64,000 nucleotides of DNA from NCBI RefSeq assembly GCF_914271485.1, contig NZ_CAJZAG010000003.1:186001-250000 (forward strand), read 5' to 3'. Both the position numbers and the translations under genes were made by a program. A model generated the notes under the pieces. It was not told the DNA's origin and did no database searches. It was given only the letters and a program-made list of their open reading frames with translations. How positions within the stretch are numbered: the first letter of the stretch is position 1; each line of letters begins with the position of its first letter. This document shows, in pieces, positions 34,020 through 42,727 of this stretch. The DNA comes from Cupriavidus pampae. GTDB lineage: Bacteria; Pseudomonadota; Gammaproteobacteria; Burkholderiales; Burkholderiaceae.

Positions 34020-35405
34020 TCAGAACGGGAGCTGCGCATCCGGCTTCTCGGCCAGGATCACACGCTTGAACTCGGCCTGGATGCGTGCGAGCGCCGCATC
34101 GTTGTCCGCTTCAAAGCGCATTACGACCACGGGCGTGGTGTTCGACGGCCGTGCGAGACCGAAACCATCTGGGTATTCGACGCGCACGCCATCGATCGTG
34201 ATGACCTCGCGCGCACCGTCGAATTTCGCATTCGCGCGAATCTTGTCGAGCAGCGTGAACGGCTCGCCCTCGGCGCACTTGAGCTGAAGCTCAGGCGTAT
34301 TGTTCGCGTTCGGCAGCGCGTTGAGCACGGCGCCCGGATCGTCATGACGTGACAGGATTTCCAGCAGGCGCGCGCCCGTGTAGAGGCCATCGTCGAAGCC
34401 GTACCAGCGGTCCTTGAAAAACACGTGGCCGCTCATCTCGCCGGCGATCGGCGCACCGGTTTCCTTGAGCTTGGCCTTGACCAGCGAATGGCCGGTCTTC
34501 CACATCAGCGGCTCGCCGCCGTGCTGGCGAATCCACGGGGCCAGCTTGCCCGTGCATTTGACGTCGTAGATCACCTGCGCGCCAGGATTGCGCGACAGGA
34601 TCTCCTCGGCGAACAACATCAGCTGGCGATCGGGGAAGATGACCTGACCATCCTTGGTCACCACGCCCAGACGATCGCCGTCGCCATCGAAGGCCAGGCC
34701 GATCTCGCAATCGGTCTCGCGCAACGTCTTCATCAGGTCCTGCAGGTTTTCGACGTGCGCGGGATCGGGATGGTGGTTCGGGAAGTTGCCATCGACGTCG
34801 CAGAACAACTCGACCACCTCGCAACCGAGGCCACGGAACAGATCGCCGACGAAGGCACCGGCCACGCCGTTACCGGCGTCGAGCGCGACCTTCATCGGCC
34901 GCGCGAGCTTCACATCGCCGAGGATGCGCTCGAGGTACTGCTGGCGGATATCGACGAGCTTGTAGCTGCCGCTGCCCTGATTAAACTTGGCCGCTTCGAT
35001 GCGCTGACGCAGCGCCTGGATCTGCTCGCCATAAATCGCCTTGCCGGCGAGCACCATCTTGAAGCCGTTGTAATCGGGCGGGTTGTGGCTGCCGGTCACC
35101 ATGATGCCCGACGTGGCACGACGGCCATCGATCTCGATATTGGTACCGAAGTAGACGATCGGGGTCGCGACCATGCCGAGGTCGATCACATCGACGCCCG
35201 CGGCACGCAGGCCTTCCACGAGGCCACCAAGCAGATCGGGGCCCGACAGACGGCCATCGCGGCCAACCACCACGGCCTTTTCGCCCAGTTCGACGGCCGC
35301 CGAACCGAACGAGAGGCCGATCTGGCGGGCCACTTCCACAGTCAGCGTGCGGCCGACAATGCCGCGAATGTCGTAGGCCTTGAAGATCGAGGGGTCAATT
35401 TGCAT
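34020..35405 (-). CDS. manB: Phosphomannomutase/phosphoglucomutase
   Basis: A 461-aa alpha-D-phosphohexomutase interconverting mannose or glucose 1- and 6-phosphate, providing precursors for LPS and exopolysaccharide. Signatures: FKAYDIRGIVG, catalytic serine loop MVTGSHNPPDYNGFK, metal loop AFDGDGDRLGVV, sugar-binding GEMSGHVFFKDRWYGFDDG, and phosphate-binding RPSNTTPVVVMRFEA. ATG 35405 has aagga 7 nt upstream. The AlgC-like type acts on both sugars. It is the first gene of the minus-strand waa unit. Confidence 0.93.
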   Translation of the reverse strand: MQIDPSIFKAYDIRGIVGRTLTVEVARQIGLSFGSAAVELGEKAVVVGRDGRLSGPDLLGGLVEGLRAAGVDVIDLGMVATPIVYFGTNIEIDGRRATSGIMVTGSHNPPDYNGFKMVLAGKAIYGEQIQALRQRIEAAKFNQGSGSYKLVDIRQQYLERILGDVKLARPMKVALDAGNGVAGAFVGDLFRGLGCEVVELFCDVDGNFPNHHPDPAHVENLQDLMKTLRETDCEIGLAFDGDGDRLGVVTKDGQVIFPDRQLMLFAEEILSRNPGAQVIYDVKCTGKLAPWIRQHGGEPLMWKTGHSLVKAKLKETGAPIAGEMSGHVFFKDRWYGFDDGLYTGARLLEILSRHDDPGAVLNALPNANNTPELQLKCAEGEPFTLLDKIRANAKFDGAREVITIDGVRVEYPDGFGLARPSNTTPVVVMRFEADNDAALARIQAEFKRVILAEKPDAQLPF

Positions 35406-35740
35406 AGATCGTCCTTCCGGGAGTGCGGTGTGTCCGTCACCTGGCAGGCACTGCCAGGGGGCGGGTCCAAAGGCGCCATTTTGCCGGATTGCGGCGACGG
35501 CGGCAGTTATAATCGCCGAGTTACGCGCATTCGACCATCCGAGTTCGTCTGATCCTGCGCTTTGGCGCCCGGCTTTCGTACAGGGATTTCGTGCCGGGAT
35601 TTCGTTGCAATCGCTTGCCGTCACAGTTTGCCGCCGCGGTGCGGCACTGCAACGTGCGCCGTCGCACGGTATCCAGCACCGGCCGACGTTCCGCGTAACC
35701 GCCGAGATAATATCGTCCCATCGTCAGTCCGACCGCCTTC
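35406..35740. other. Divergent intergenic region with start of exopolysaccharide locus 1
   Basis: 335 nt between the phosphomannomutase gene (minus) and the first locus 1 glycosyltransferase (plus). It has no convincing ORF of its own. It holds a perfect TATAAT (35508-35513) facing locus 1; a promoter for the minus-strand side was not clear. Confidence 0.5.
35508..35513 (+). promoter_or_regulatory. -10 element for exopolysaccharide locus 1
   Basis: A perfect TATAAT about 228 nt before the first GT gene. TTGCCG at 35481-35486 (21-nt spacing) and TTGCGG at 35489-35494 (13-nt spacing) flank the ideal -35 spacing, so the -35 is not secure. The long leader leaves room for regulation. Confidence 0.5.
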
Positions 35741-36928
35741 GTGCCCACCCCACCCGCTCCACCCCACCCCCGCGTCGCCTACCTGATCACGAACTCCGAG
35801 ATCGGGGGCGCGCAGACGCACGTTGCCGATCTGCTGCGCGCACTGCGTGGCCGCGTCGACGCCACGGTGCTGGCCGGCGGCAATGGCCCGCTGTTCACCG
35901 CCGCGCAGGCCGCCGGCACTCGGACGATGGTGTTGCACCGCCTCGACAACCGGCTGTCGCCATGGCGCGCCGTGGGCGCGTTTCTCGAAGTCCTGCGCGC
36001 GCTGCGCGCCGCCGCGCCGGACCTCGTTCACGTGCACAGCGCCAAGGCCGGCGCGCTCGGCCGCCTGGCGGCATGGTGGCTGGGTGTGCCGGTGGTCTAT
36101 ACGGTGCACGGCTTCGCCTTCAAGCCCGCCGCCCCGATGTTGCGCCGCTTGGCCGCGCGCATCACCGAATGGTGTCTGGCCCCGGTGACCACGCGCCTGA
36201 TCTGCGTGGCGCAAGCCGAGCGCGCGCTGGCGGCGTCGCTGCCGATCCCGGCGGCACGCATTGACGTGATTCGCAACGGCGTTGCCGACACGCCGCTACG
36301 CGCGCAATCGGACGCCCCGCTGCGACGTATCGTGATGGTCGCGCGCCTGGCCGCACCCAAGCGGCCCGATCTGCTGATTCGAGCGTTTGCGCAGGCGTGC
36401 GAGGATCCTGCGTTGGACGGCAGTGAACTCGTCATCGCTGGCGCAGGGCCTGCGATCGCGGAATTGCAAGCCCTCGCGGAGCGCGTGGCACCCGGACGGA
36501 TCTCGCTGTGCGGTAACGTTGCCGATATCGCGGCGTGGCTCGCGTCGGCGCAGATATTCGCGCTGATCTCCGATCACGAAGGTCTGCCGCTGTCGGTGCT
36601 CGAGGCGATGCGCGCGGGCCTGCCAGTTGTCGCGTCGGATCTGCCCGGCATTCGCGAGCAGCTTGGACATGCCGACGGTGCCGATGGCGCCGATGCCCGC
36701 CTGATCGCCGGCAACGACGTTGACGCGCTGGCCCACGCCCTGCGCGAACTGGCGGCGTCGCCCGCCCTGCGCGCCGCGCTCGGCGCGCAGGCACGTGCCC
36801 GCTATGTACGCGACTTCGGCCTCGATGCAATGGCCGATGCCACATGGCGCGTCTATCGCCAGGCACTGGCGGGCCGCTCGGCTGACCTCGCCCATGCCCA
36901 CCCCCGTGCCGACAAGGAGGGCGCCTGA
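35741..36928 (+). CDS. GT4 glycosyltransferase (locus 1)
   Basis: A 395-aa GT-B glycosyltransferase. Visible: N-terminal EIGGAQTHVADLLRAL, DLVHVHSAKAGALGRLAAWW, VYTVHGFAFK, then the nucleotide-sugar domain with IVMVARLAAPKRPDLLIRAF, ELVIAGAGP and the GT4 E-x7-E motif SDHEGLPLSVLEAMRAGLPVVAS. GTG start without a clear Shine-Dalgarno. Its stop is 2 nt before the next GTG, so it opens an operon with the polyprenyl sugar transferase. Donor and acceptor are unknown. Confidence 0.88.
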   Translation: MPTPPAPPHPRVAYLITNSEIGGAQTHVADLLRALRGRVDATVLAGGNGPLFTAAQAAGTRTMVLHRLDNRLSPWRAVGAFLEVLRALRAAAPDLVHVHSAKAGALGRLAAWWLGVPVVYTVHGFAFKPAAPMLRRLAARITEWCLAPVTTRLICVAQAERALAASLPIPAARIDVIRNGVADTPLRAQSDAPLRRIVMVARLAAPKRPDLLIRAFAQACEDPALDGSELVIAGAGPAIAELQALAERVAPGRISLCGNVADIAAWLASAQIFALISDHEGLPLSVLEAMRAGLPVVASDLPGIREQLGHADGADGADARLIAGNDVDALAHALRELAASPALRAALGAQARARYVRDFGLDAMADATWRVYRQALAGRSADLAHAHPRADKEGA

Positions 36929-36929
36929 A

Positions 36930-38276
36930 GTGAGCCTGCACAAGGACACCCCACACGCGACGCCACGCAGCGCCGTCGACAGTGCCATCGGTGGGCCAGC
37001 CGCTGTGGCCTCATCGGAGACCGCGCGCCGCGCCAGCCGCATGCTGAGCTGGGCTCTGCTCGGCCTGCTGCTGTTCGGCCTCAACCTGATTCTCGCCGAG
37101 GGCCTGCGCCACGCCGGCATCGTCACCTATGTGTTCACGCGCACCATGGCCTGGTCGGTGGTGCCGTACCTGAGCGCATTCGTGCTGTTGCATCGCTCGC
37201 TGCATTTGCCGTCGATCGAAGGCAACAGCCTTGTCGGCGTGGCCGCCACCCTGCCATTCGCCTTGCTGCTGCTGGCCTTTGCGGCGTTTCATATCGAGTA
37301 CTCGCGCGGCGCACTGCTGCTCGCCTACCTGACCACGGTCGCCTGGAGCGGATTCGGTTACCGGCGCTTCGTGCAGAACTATGTGCCGGTGTTCGGCTAT
37401 ACCGATCCGCGCGCGCTGGCGCAGCTCGACGGCATTCTCTCGATGCCCGGCGCCGCGGCACCGAGTGCGATGCGCTTTATGCGCATCGGTTCGCTCGAGG
37501 AGGCCGCGCACTGCGATGGCCTGATGCTGGACCGTGCCGCCACCGCCGACCCCGAACGCACGCGCGCGCTGGCGCGCTTCAAGCTGGGCCATGTGCGCAT
37601 GTATTCCGTGGAACGCGTCGGCGAGATGCTGACCGGCCGCGTGGGCCTGACCCATATCGACGAGAACTTTCTCGACGACTACGCCCGGCACTACCTGTAT
37701 GGCTTTATCAAGCGTGTGATCGACGTTGCCGCGGTGCTCGTCCTCGCGCCGCTGGTGTTACCGGCCGCGCTGCTGACGGCGCTGGCGATTCGCCTTGAAT
37801 CGCCGGGCCCCGTATTGTTTCGGCAAACGCGCGTGGGCCGCTTCGGCACGACGTTCACGATGCTCAAGTTCCGCAGCATGGCCACGCAGGCCGATGCGCC
37901 CGCGCAGTTTGCCGCGCGCCACGACCCGCGCGTGACGCGCGTCGGCCGCGTCATTCGCAAGTATCGCCTCGACGAGCTACCCCAGCTCTGGAACGTGCTC
38001 GTGGCCGAGATGAGCTTCATCGGCCCGCGCCCCGAGCAGGTACCGATGGTGGACAAGTTTGCGGAGACCATCGCCTACTACCCCTATCGCCACCTCGTGC
38101 GGCCCGGCCTGTCCGGCTGGGCACAGGTGCAGCAGGGCTACGTGGGCAGCCACGAGGAAACCATCACCAAGCTCAGCTACGACCTCTATTACGTCAAGCA
38201 TTGCTCGTTTGCGCTCGATCTGCTGATCGCGGTCAAGACCGTGCGCACGCTGCTGACGGGATACGGGGCGCGCTGA
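36930..38276 (+). CDS. Exopolysaccharide polyprenyl-phosphate sugar-1-phosphate transferase
   Basis: A 448-aa polyisoprenyl-phosphate hexose-1-P transferase (WcaJ/WbaP type), which starts glycan synthesis on undecaprenyl phosphate. Four N-terminal membrane helices, a cytoplasmic linker, a re-entrant helix (KRVIDVAAVLVLAPLVLPAALLTALAIRLES) and the catalytic domain: GPVLFRQTRVGRFGTTFTMLKFRSM, KYRLDELPQLWNVLVAEMSFIGPRPEQ and VRPGLSGWAQV. GTG 36930 has an aaggagg site 9 nt upstream. It overlaps the next gene (TGATG). The larger of two initiating transferases in this window. Confidence 0.92.
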   Translation: MSLHKDTPHATPRSAVDSAIGGPAAVASSETARRASRMLSWALLGLLLFGLNLILAEGLRHAGIVTYVFTRTMAWSVVPYLSAFVLLHRSLHLPSIEGNSLVGVAATLPFALLLLAFAAFHIEYSRGALLLAYLTTVAWSGFGYRRFVQNYVPVFGYTDPRALAQLDGILSMPGAAAPSAMRFMRIGSLEEAAHCDGLMLDRAATADPERTRALARFKLGHVRMYSVERVGEMLTGRVGLTHIDENFLDDYARHYLYGFIKRVIDVAAVLVLAPLVLPAALLTALAIRLESPGPVLFRQTRVGRFGTTFTMLKFRSMATQADAPAQFAARHDPRVTRVGRVIRKYRLDELPQLWNVLVAEMSFIGPRPEQVPMVDKFAETIAYYPYRHLVRPGLSGWAQVQQGYVGSHEETITKLSYDLYYVKHCSFALDLLIAVKTVRTLLTGYGAR

Positions 38277-39433
38277 TGGCATTGCGCCACGACCCCACAC
38301 CCGCCCCGCTGCGCATCATGCTGATGCTGACCGGCCTCAAGGTCGGTGGCGCCGAGTATCAGGTGGCCGCGCTGGCCGGCGCGTTCCGCGCACTGGGCCA
38401 TGCCGTCGCGATCGTGAGCCTGTCGCCCGGACGCGAGGTCGAGGTGCCGGCCGACGTCGAAGTGATCGAGCTGGCGATGCGCAAGACGCCGCTCGGCTTC
38501 GCGCGCGCGCTGTGCCGGGCACGCGCGTTGGTCCGTGCATGGCGTCCCGACATCATCCATGCGCACATGGTGCATGCCAACCTGTTTGCGCGTGTGCTCA
38601 CGCGCATCGTGCGTTGTCCGCCCCTGGTCTGCACTGCGCACAGTTTTCGCGAAGGCGGCACCGCGCGCATGCTGGCCTATCGGCTGACCGATCACTGGTG
38701 CGCGCTGACGACGCATGTGAGCGAAGCCGGGCGCGCGGGCATGATCGCCGCCGGTGCAGTGCCAGCCGCGCGCATGGTCGTGATGCCGAATGGCATCGAT
38801 ATCGAACGCTTTCGCCATGACGTCGCACGGCGTGCCGCCACGCGCGCCAGCTTCGGCCTCGATGACGCCACACCGCTACTGCTGCATGTGGGGCGGCTCG
38901 TGCCCGAGAAGGCGCAGCATCTGTTGATCGATGCGTTCGCGCGGCTCGATAACGCACGCGCACAGCTGCTGATGGCCGGCGGGGGGCCGTTGGCCGAGGC
39001 GCTGGCGAACCAGATCGCGACACTGGGCCTGGACGATCGCGTGCAGTTGCTTGGCCCGCGCCAGGACATCCCCGCGCTGCTCGACGCCGCCGACGCGTTT
39101 GCGCTCTCGTCCGACATCGAAGGCTCACCGCTGGTGCTGGCGGAAGCGCTGGCGAGCGGCTGCCCCGTGGTATCGACCGACGCACCGGGCGCGCGCGAGA
39201 TCATCGGCAACACTGCCGAAGGCGGCATGATCGTGCCGCGTGGAGACGCCGAGGCGCTCGCTGCGGCTATCAGCGCGACCCTGCGAGCAGGCCGTGGCGA
39301 CGCGCACGCACAAGCCATGCGCCGCGACCACGTACGCGCGACCAGCGCGCTCGACACCGTGGCACAACGCTGGCTCGCATGCTATCGGGCGCTGCGTGCA
39401 TCGCCGCGCGATGCGCGACTGGAGGCCGCATGA
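38276..39433 (+). CDS. GT4 glycosyltransferase (locus 1)
   Basis: A 385-aa GT-B enzyme: MLTGLKVGGAEYQVAALAGAF, DIIHAHMVHANLFARVL, MPNGIDIERFR, LLLHVGRLVPEKAQHLLIDAF, and the C-terminal SSDIEGSPLVLAEALASGCPVVS. ATG 38276 overlaps the previous stop (TGATG), showing coupling, and its own stop overlaps the flippase ATG (ATGA). It presumably extends the lipid-linked sugar made by the preceding transferase. Specificity cannot be read from sequence. Confidence 0.9.
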   Translation: MALRHDPTPAPLRIMLMLTGLKVGGAEYQVAALAGAFRALGHAVAIVSLSPGREVEVPADVEVIELAMRKTPLGFARALCRARALVRAWRPDIIHAHMVHANLFARVLTRIVRCPPLVCTAHSFREGGTARMLAYRLTDHWCALTTHVSEAGRAGMIAAGAVPAARMVVMPNGIDIERFRHDVARRAATRASFGLDDATPLLLHVGRLVPEKAQHLLIDAFARLDNARAQLLMAGGGPLAEALANQIATLGLDDRVQLLGPRQDIPALLDAADAFALSSDIEGSPLVLAEALASGCPVVSTDAPGAREIIGNTAEGGMIVPRGDAEALAAAISATLRAGRGDAHAQAMRRDHVRATSALDTVAQRWLACYRALRASPRDARLEAA

Positions 39434-40707
39434 AGCCACGCGTCGCGGCCAATCTCGTCTGGATGCTGTTCGAACGCGGCCTGCAGGTCGGTATCGGTGT
39501 CGTCGTGGTGGCGATGCTCGCGCGCGCGCTCGGCCCCGTGGGTTTCGCGCATTTCCAGTACGCGCAGTCGGTGGTGCTGATTGCCGCATCGTTCGCGCTC
39601 GTGTGCGCGGCCGAAGTCGTGGTGCCGCGCCTGGTGGCCGCGTCCGGACCCGATGCCGAACGGACCCGGCACGCACTGCTCGCGCATGCCTTCGCGCTGC
39701 GGCTCGGGGGCGGCGTCATCGGCTATCTGCTGATGTGCGGCTACCTCGGCATCACGTCACCGGACGCGGAAATCTGGCACGCAGCCTTGCTGCTCGGCAT
39801 TGCGATCCTGCTGCGCGAACCGTTCGGCGTGGTCAGCGCGTGGATGCAGGCCCGCACGCATAACCGACCCGGCGTACTGTTCAACGTGCTGGCGGTCGGC
39901 ACCAAGGCGGCGCTGGTCGGCGCGCTGTTCCTGTACGGCGTGCGCGAAGTCAGCGGCTATGCGGCCGCGTTCGCAATCGAGGCCATCGTGGTGGCGGCGC
40001 TGCAGATGCTCTATTTCCGGCTGCGCATGCGCGAGCATCGCGTCGGCGGTCTGTTCAGCGTCGACTGGCAGCGCACGCGCCTGCATGACCTGCTGACCAG
40101 TGGCGCGTTGTTCTGGGGTAGCTTTATCCTGATGATGGCCGCGCGACGCGTGGACCAACTGGTGCTGCAACCGGCGGTGGCCGCCGCGGATTTCGGGGCC
40201 TATGCGGCTTGCATGCAGATCCTCGACAACTTCACGGTGCTCGCCAGCGTGCTCGCGGCCGGTGTCGCGCCAGCCTACGTGTATGCGCGTGGCAATCTCG
40301 CCGAAGCTCGCACCAACGCCGGCCGCGTCGCGGTTGCACTCGCGGCGGTCGGCCTGCTCGGCGGCGCCGTCATTGCCGCATGCGCGCCATGGATCGTCCA
40401 TCTGCTGTACGGTCACGCGTTCGCGCCAACCGTTACCTTGCTGCAAGCCGCAGCCCTGCTGACGGCACTGGTATTCGCCGATGTGGGTCTCACACTGCTG
40501 GCCGTGCATCTGCGCCGGCCGGAGTGGATCGCGGCCAAATGGCTCGCGGTGTTCGCCGTCACACTGCTGTTCGACCTCGCCGTGGTCCCGCGCTACGGCA
40601 ATTGGGGCGCCGTGGCGGGCTATGGACTGGGCAATGCCGTCGCGGTGCTGGTCGGTCTGGCACTGTACTGGCGCTGCCGGCCGGCGCCAAGCATGGCAGC
40701 CCCATGA
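39430..40707 (+). CDS. Polysaccharide flippase, Wzx-like (locus 1)
   Basis: A 425-aa membrane protein with about 12 helices and the polysaccharide-biosynthesis/MATE-like fold: NLVWMLFERGLQVGIGVVVVAMLARALGPVGFAHFQY at the N-terminus, and repeated flippase-type hydrophobic segments thereafter. Wzx proteins move undecaprenyl-linked repeat units across the inner membrane. It overlaps both neighbours by 4 nt (ATGA), so it belongs to the locus 1 operon. The Wzx of locus 2 at 53266-54525 is different, implying two separate export pathways. Confidence 0.88.
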   Translation: MKPRVAANLVWMLFERGLQVGIGVVVVAMLARALGPVGFAHFQYAQSVVLIAASFALVCAAEVVVPRLVAASGPDAERTRHALLAHAFALRLGGGVIGYLLMCGYLGITSPDAEIWHAALLLGIAILLREPFGVVSAWMQARTHNRPGVLFNVLAVGTKAALVGALFLYGVREVSGYAAAFAIEAIVVAALQMLYFRLRMREHRVGGLFSVDWQRTRLHDLLTSGALFWGSFILMMAARRVDQLVLQPAVAAADFGAYAACMQILDNFTVLASVLAAGVAPAYVYARGNLAEARTNAGRVAVALAAVGLLGGAVIAACAPWIVHLLYGHAFAPTVTLLQAAALLTALVFADVGLTLLAVHLRRPEWIAAKWLAVFAVTLLFDLAVVPRYGNWGAVAGYGLGNAVAVLVGLALYWRCRPAPSMAAP

Positions 40708-41783
40708 CGACGCTGCCGACGGTGTGTTTCCTGACGGGGACGCTCAATGCGTTCGCCGGCGCGGAGCGAATGACGGCGGTCATCGCCAATGGACTGGCCG
40801 AGCGCGGCTATCGCGTGCTGATCCTCAGCCTGTATGACCGGGCCGGCGTGTTTCCGCTGCACGCAAACGTGGTGCACCACGCATTGTTCGAAGCGCGGCC
40901 TTCGTTCAAGCGGGAGTATCTGGCTACGGTTATGGGCATTCGACGCTTCGTGCGCACGCATGAAGTCGATGTGCTGGTCGAAGTCGACACGATGCTGACG
41001 TTGTTCACGGTGCCAGCTACGCTGGGCCTCGATGTGCGTCGTATTGCCTGGGAGCATTGTCACTTCGACCAGGATCTTGGGCGTCGGACGCGGCGCCTGG
41101 CCCGCCGGCTTGCGGCGCGCTATGACGACGCCGTCGTCGTGCTGACCGAACGAGACCGCCTGCGGTGGCAACAATCGTTGCATCCACGCAGCAAGGTGGT
41201 GGTCGTCCCCAATGCGATTCCCTTTCCTGTTCAACCTGCACCCGTCAGCGGCGATGCCAGGACAGTCATTGCGGTCGGACGGCTCGTACCCGAGAAGGGC
41301 TTCGACATGCTCCTGCAGGCATGGAAGATCGTTGCGCCCTTACATCCCGACTGGAAGCTTGTCATCGTTGGGGAGGGGGAGGAACGCGACGCGCTCGCGC
41401 GGCAAATTCGCTCGCTCGGCCTCGAGAGCGCAGTCGAACTGCCGGGTGCCACCCAGGATATCGGCGCACAGTATCGCAACGCCTCGATCCTGTGCATGAG
41501 TTCCCGCTACGAGGGATTTGGACTCGTCCTGGTTGAGGCGATGGCGTTCGGTCTGTCGGTGATCTCCACGAATTGTGAAACCGGACCGAGGGAGATCATC
41601 CGCGATGGAGAGAATGGCTTGCTCGTTGACGTCGATGATGCCGCGGCAATGGCAGGATCGATTCGACGACTGATCGAGGACGATGATCTGCGCCGGCACC
41701 TCGCCAGCAATGGCCAAAGTGTGGCACAACGTTACGATGCCGCCGTGATTCTGGAAGCCTGGCAATCGGTTCTGGCCAGGTGA
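40704..41783 (+). CDS. GT4 glycosyltransferase (locus 1)
   Basis: A 359-aa GT-B enzyme of a GalNAc/lipid-acceptor-like type: FLTGTLNAFAGAERMTAVIANGL, VRRIAWEHCHFDQDLG, VPNAIPFPVQP, VGRLVPEKGFDMLLQAW, and the motif SSRYEGFGLVLVEAMAFGLSVIS with CETGPREII. ATG 40704 overlaps the flippase stop. A short gap with a possible TACAAT then precedes the Wzz-like gene. Slightly less GC-extreme than the two earlier GTs of this locus. Confidence 0.9.
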   Translation: MTTLPTVCFLTGTLNAFAGAERMTAVIANGLAERGYRVLILSLYDRAGVFPLHANVVHHALFEARPSFKREYLATVMGIRRFVRTHEVDVLVEVDTMLTLFTVPATLGLDVRRIAWEHCHFDQDLGRRTRRLARRLAARYDDAVVVLTERDRLRWQQSLHPRSKVVVVPNAIPFPVQPAPVSGDARTVIAVGRLVPEKGFDMLLQAWKIVAPLHPDWKLVIVGEGEERDALARQIRSLGLESAVELPGATQDIGAQYRNASILCMSSRYEGFGLVLVEAMAFGLSVISTNCETGPREIIRDGENGLLVDVDDAAAMAGSIRRLIEDDDLRRHLASNGQSVAQRYDAAVILEAWQSVLAR

Positions 41784-41789
41784 CTCGCG

Positions 41790-41795
41790 TACAAT
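41790..41795 (+). promoter_or_regulatory. Possible -10 element for the Wzz-like gene
   Basis: TACAAT, 36 nt before the start of the Wzz-like gene, without a good -35. It suggests, weakly, that this gene has its own promoter besides read-through from locus 1. Confidence 0.3.
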
Positions 41796-41830
41796 CTCCG
41801 CTTATCAAGATTCGTAAGTGAATAGTCCGC

Positions 41831-42691
41831 ATGACTGATATTGCCACCACGCCCCCAAACAAAGGACAGGTTTCACCGTGGGGGTTATTGAGAAGATCCT
41901 CCAAGTTAATACTGGCCTTAGCCGTCGCTGGCGGGCTGCTGGGCGTTGCGGCGTCTCAGGTCATCAAACCAAAGTGGGTCGCCAAGACAACGGTGCAAAT
42001 CGGCCAATTGGCCAGCTCCAGTTCGCAAGGAATCTCAGTTCGCCTGATTGAAAATCAGTTGACCGCTGCGGACCGCTACAACCTTCCCGCCGCGAGACTT
42101 GAGGTGATTCAGGCGATGGGCCTGCCCAGCCCCGATTCGAATCGCGATGCGAAAATCGTTTTCGATACCTTGCGTGCGGCCGCCGGCAAAAGCCCGGACG
42201 TGATCAATCTGCAGGTTTCCGGGTATTCACGCGAGTCCGCGCTTGCAGCCATCGAAGCATCGTATGTCACGCTCTCGAACGCCCATCGTCGCCTGTTCGA
42301 GCCTTCGTACGATCGGATGAAGCAGGAGCTTGCCGCGATCAATGCAAAGCTGGCCGAGGCGGATCGCGAATACAACACCGCGCTGCAGTCCCTCAAAGGA
42401 ACCGTCGCGAAGGGTGGCTCCAATTCCGGTCAAGACGTCCTGGTGACCAATCTGACGATGGTGATCAACGAACGTGTGCTGAGTCTGAGAGACCGGGAGA
42501 GACAGCTTCAGGAAGCATTGGAAGTGGTTCGTACCTACCCGACTCGCCTGCTCGGTCAGCACTACGTGCCCGAGGAGCCGAGCACGCCAGGCCTGTTGCT
42601 GCTGGTGGTCGCCGGCGCAGCGCTCGGCCTTGTCATCGGCGCTCTCGTGGCATTCGTGCGACGACCGGCTGATCAAGAAGCGAACCAGTAG
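41831..42691 (+). CDS. Wzz/polysaccharide co-polymerase-like protein
   Basis: A 286-aa protein with the two-helix topology of chain-length regulators: TM1 near residues 26-45 (LILALAVAGGLLGVAASQVI), a periplasmic coiled-coil-rich domain (FEPSYDRMKQELAAINAKLAEADREYNTALQSLKG), and TM2 near 253-275 preceded by the proline-containing EEPSTPGLLLLVV. It lacks a cytoplasmic kinase domain. Such proteins set glycan length in Wzy-dependent synthesis. Which locus it serves is open: it follows locus 1 and converges with locus 2. Confidence 0.8.
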   Translation: MTDIATTPPNKGQVSPWGLLRRSSKLILALAVAGGLLGVAASQVIKPKWVAKTTVQIGQLASSSSQGISVRLIENQLTAADRYNLPAARLEVIQAMGLPSPDSNRDAKIVFDTLRAAAGKSPDVINLQVSGYSRESALAAIEASYVTLSNAHRRLFEPSYDRMKQELAAINAKLAEADREYNTALQSLKGTVAKGGSNSGQDVLVTNLTMVINERVLSLRDRERQLQEALEVVRTYPTRLLGQHYVPEEPSTPGLLLLVVAGAALGLVIGALVAFVRRPADQEANQ

Positions 42692-42727
42692 CAGGCGCAG
42701 GGGCGGCATGCCCCGCGCCACCTTCTG

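Noticed and set aside
34425..35552. 375-codon plus-strand frame opposite the phosphomannomutase gene
   Set aside because: Shadow frame of a gene with catalytic SHNP and DGDGDR motifs; no independent evidence.
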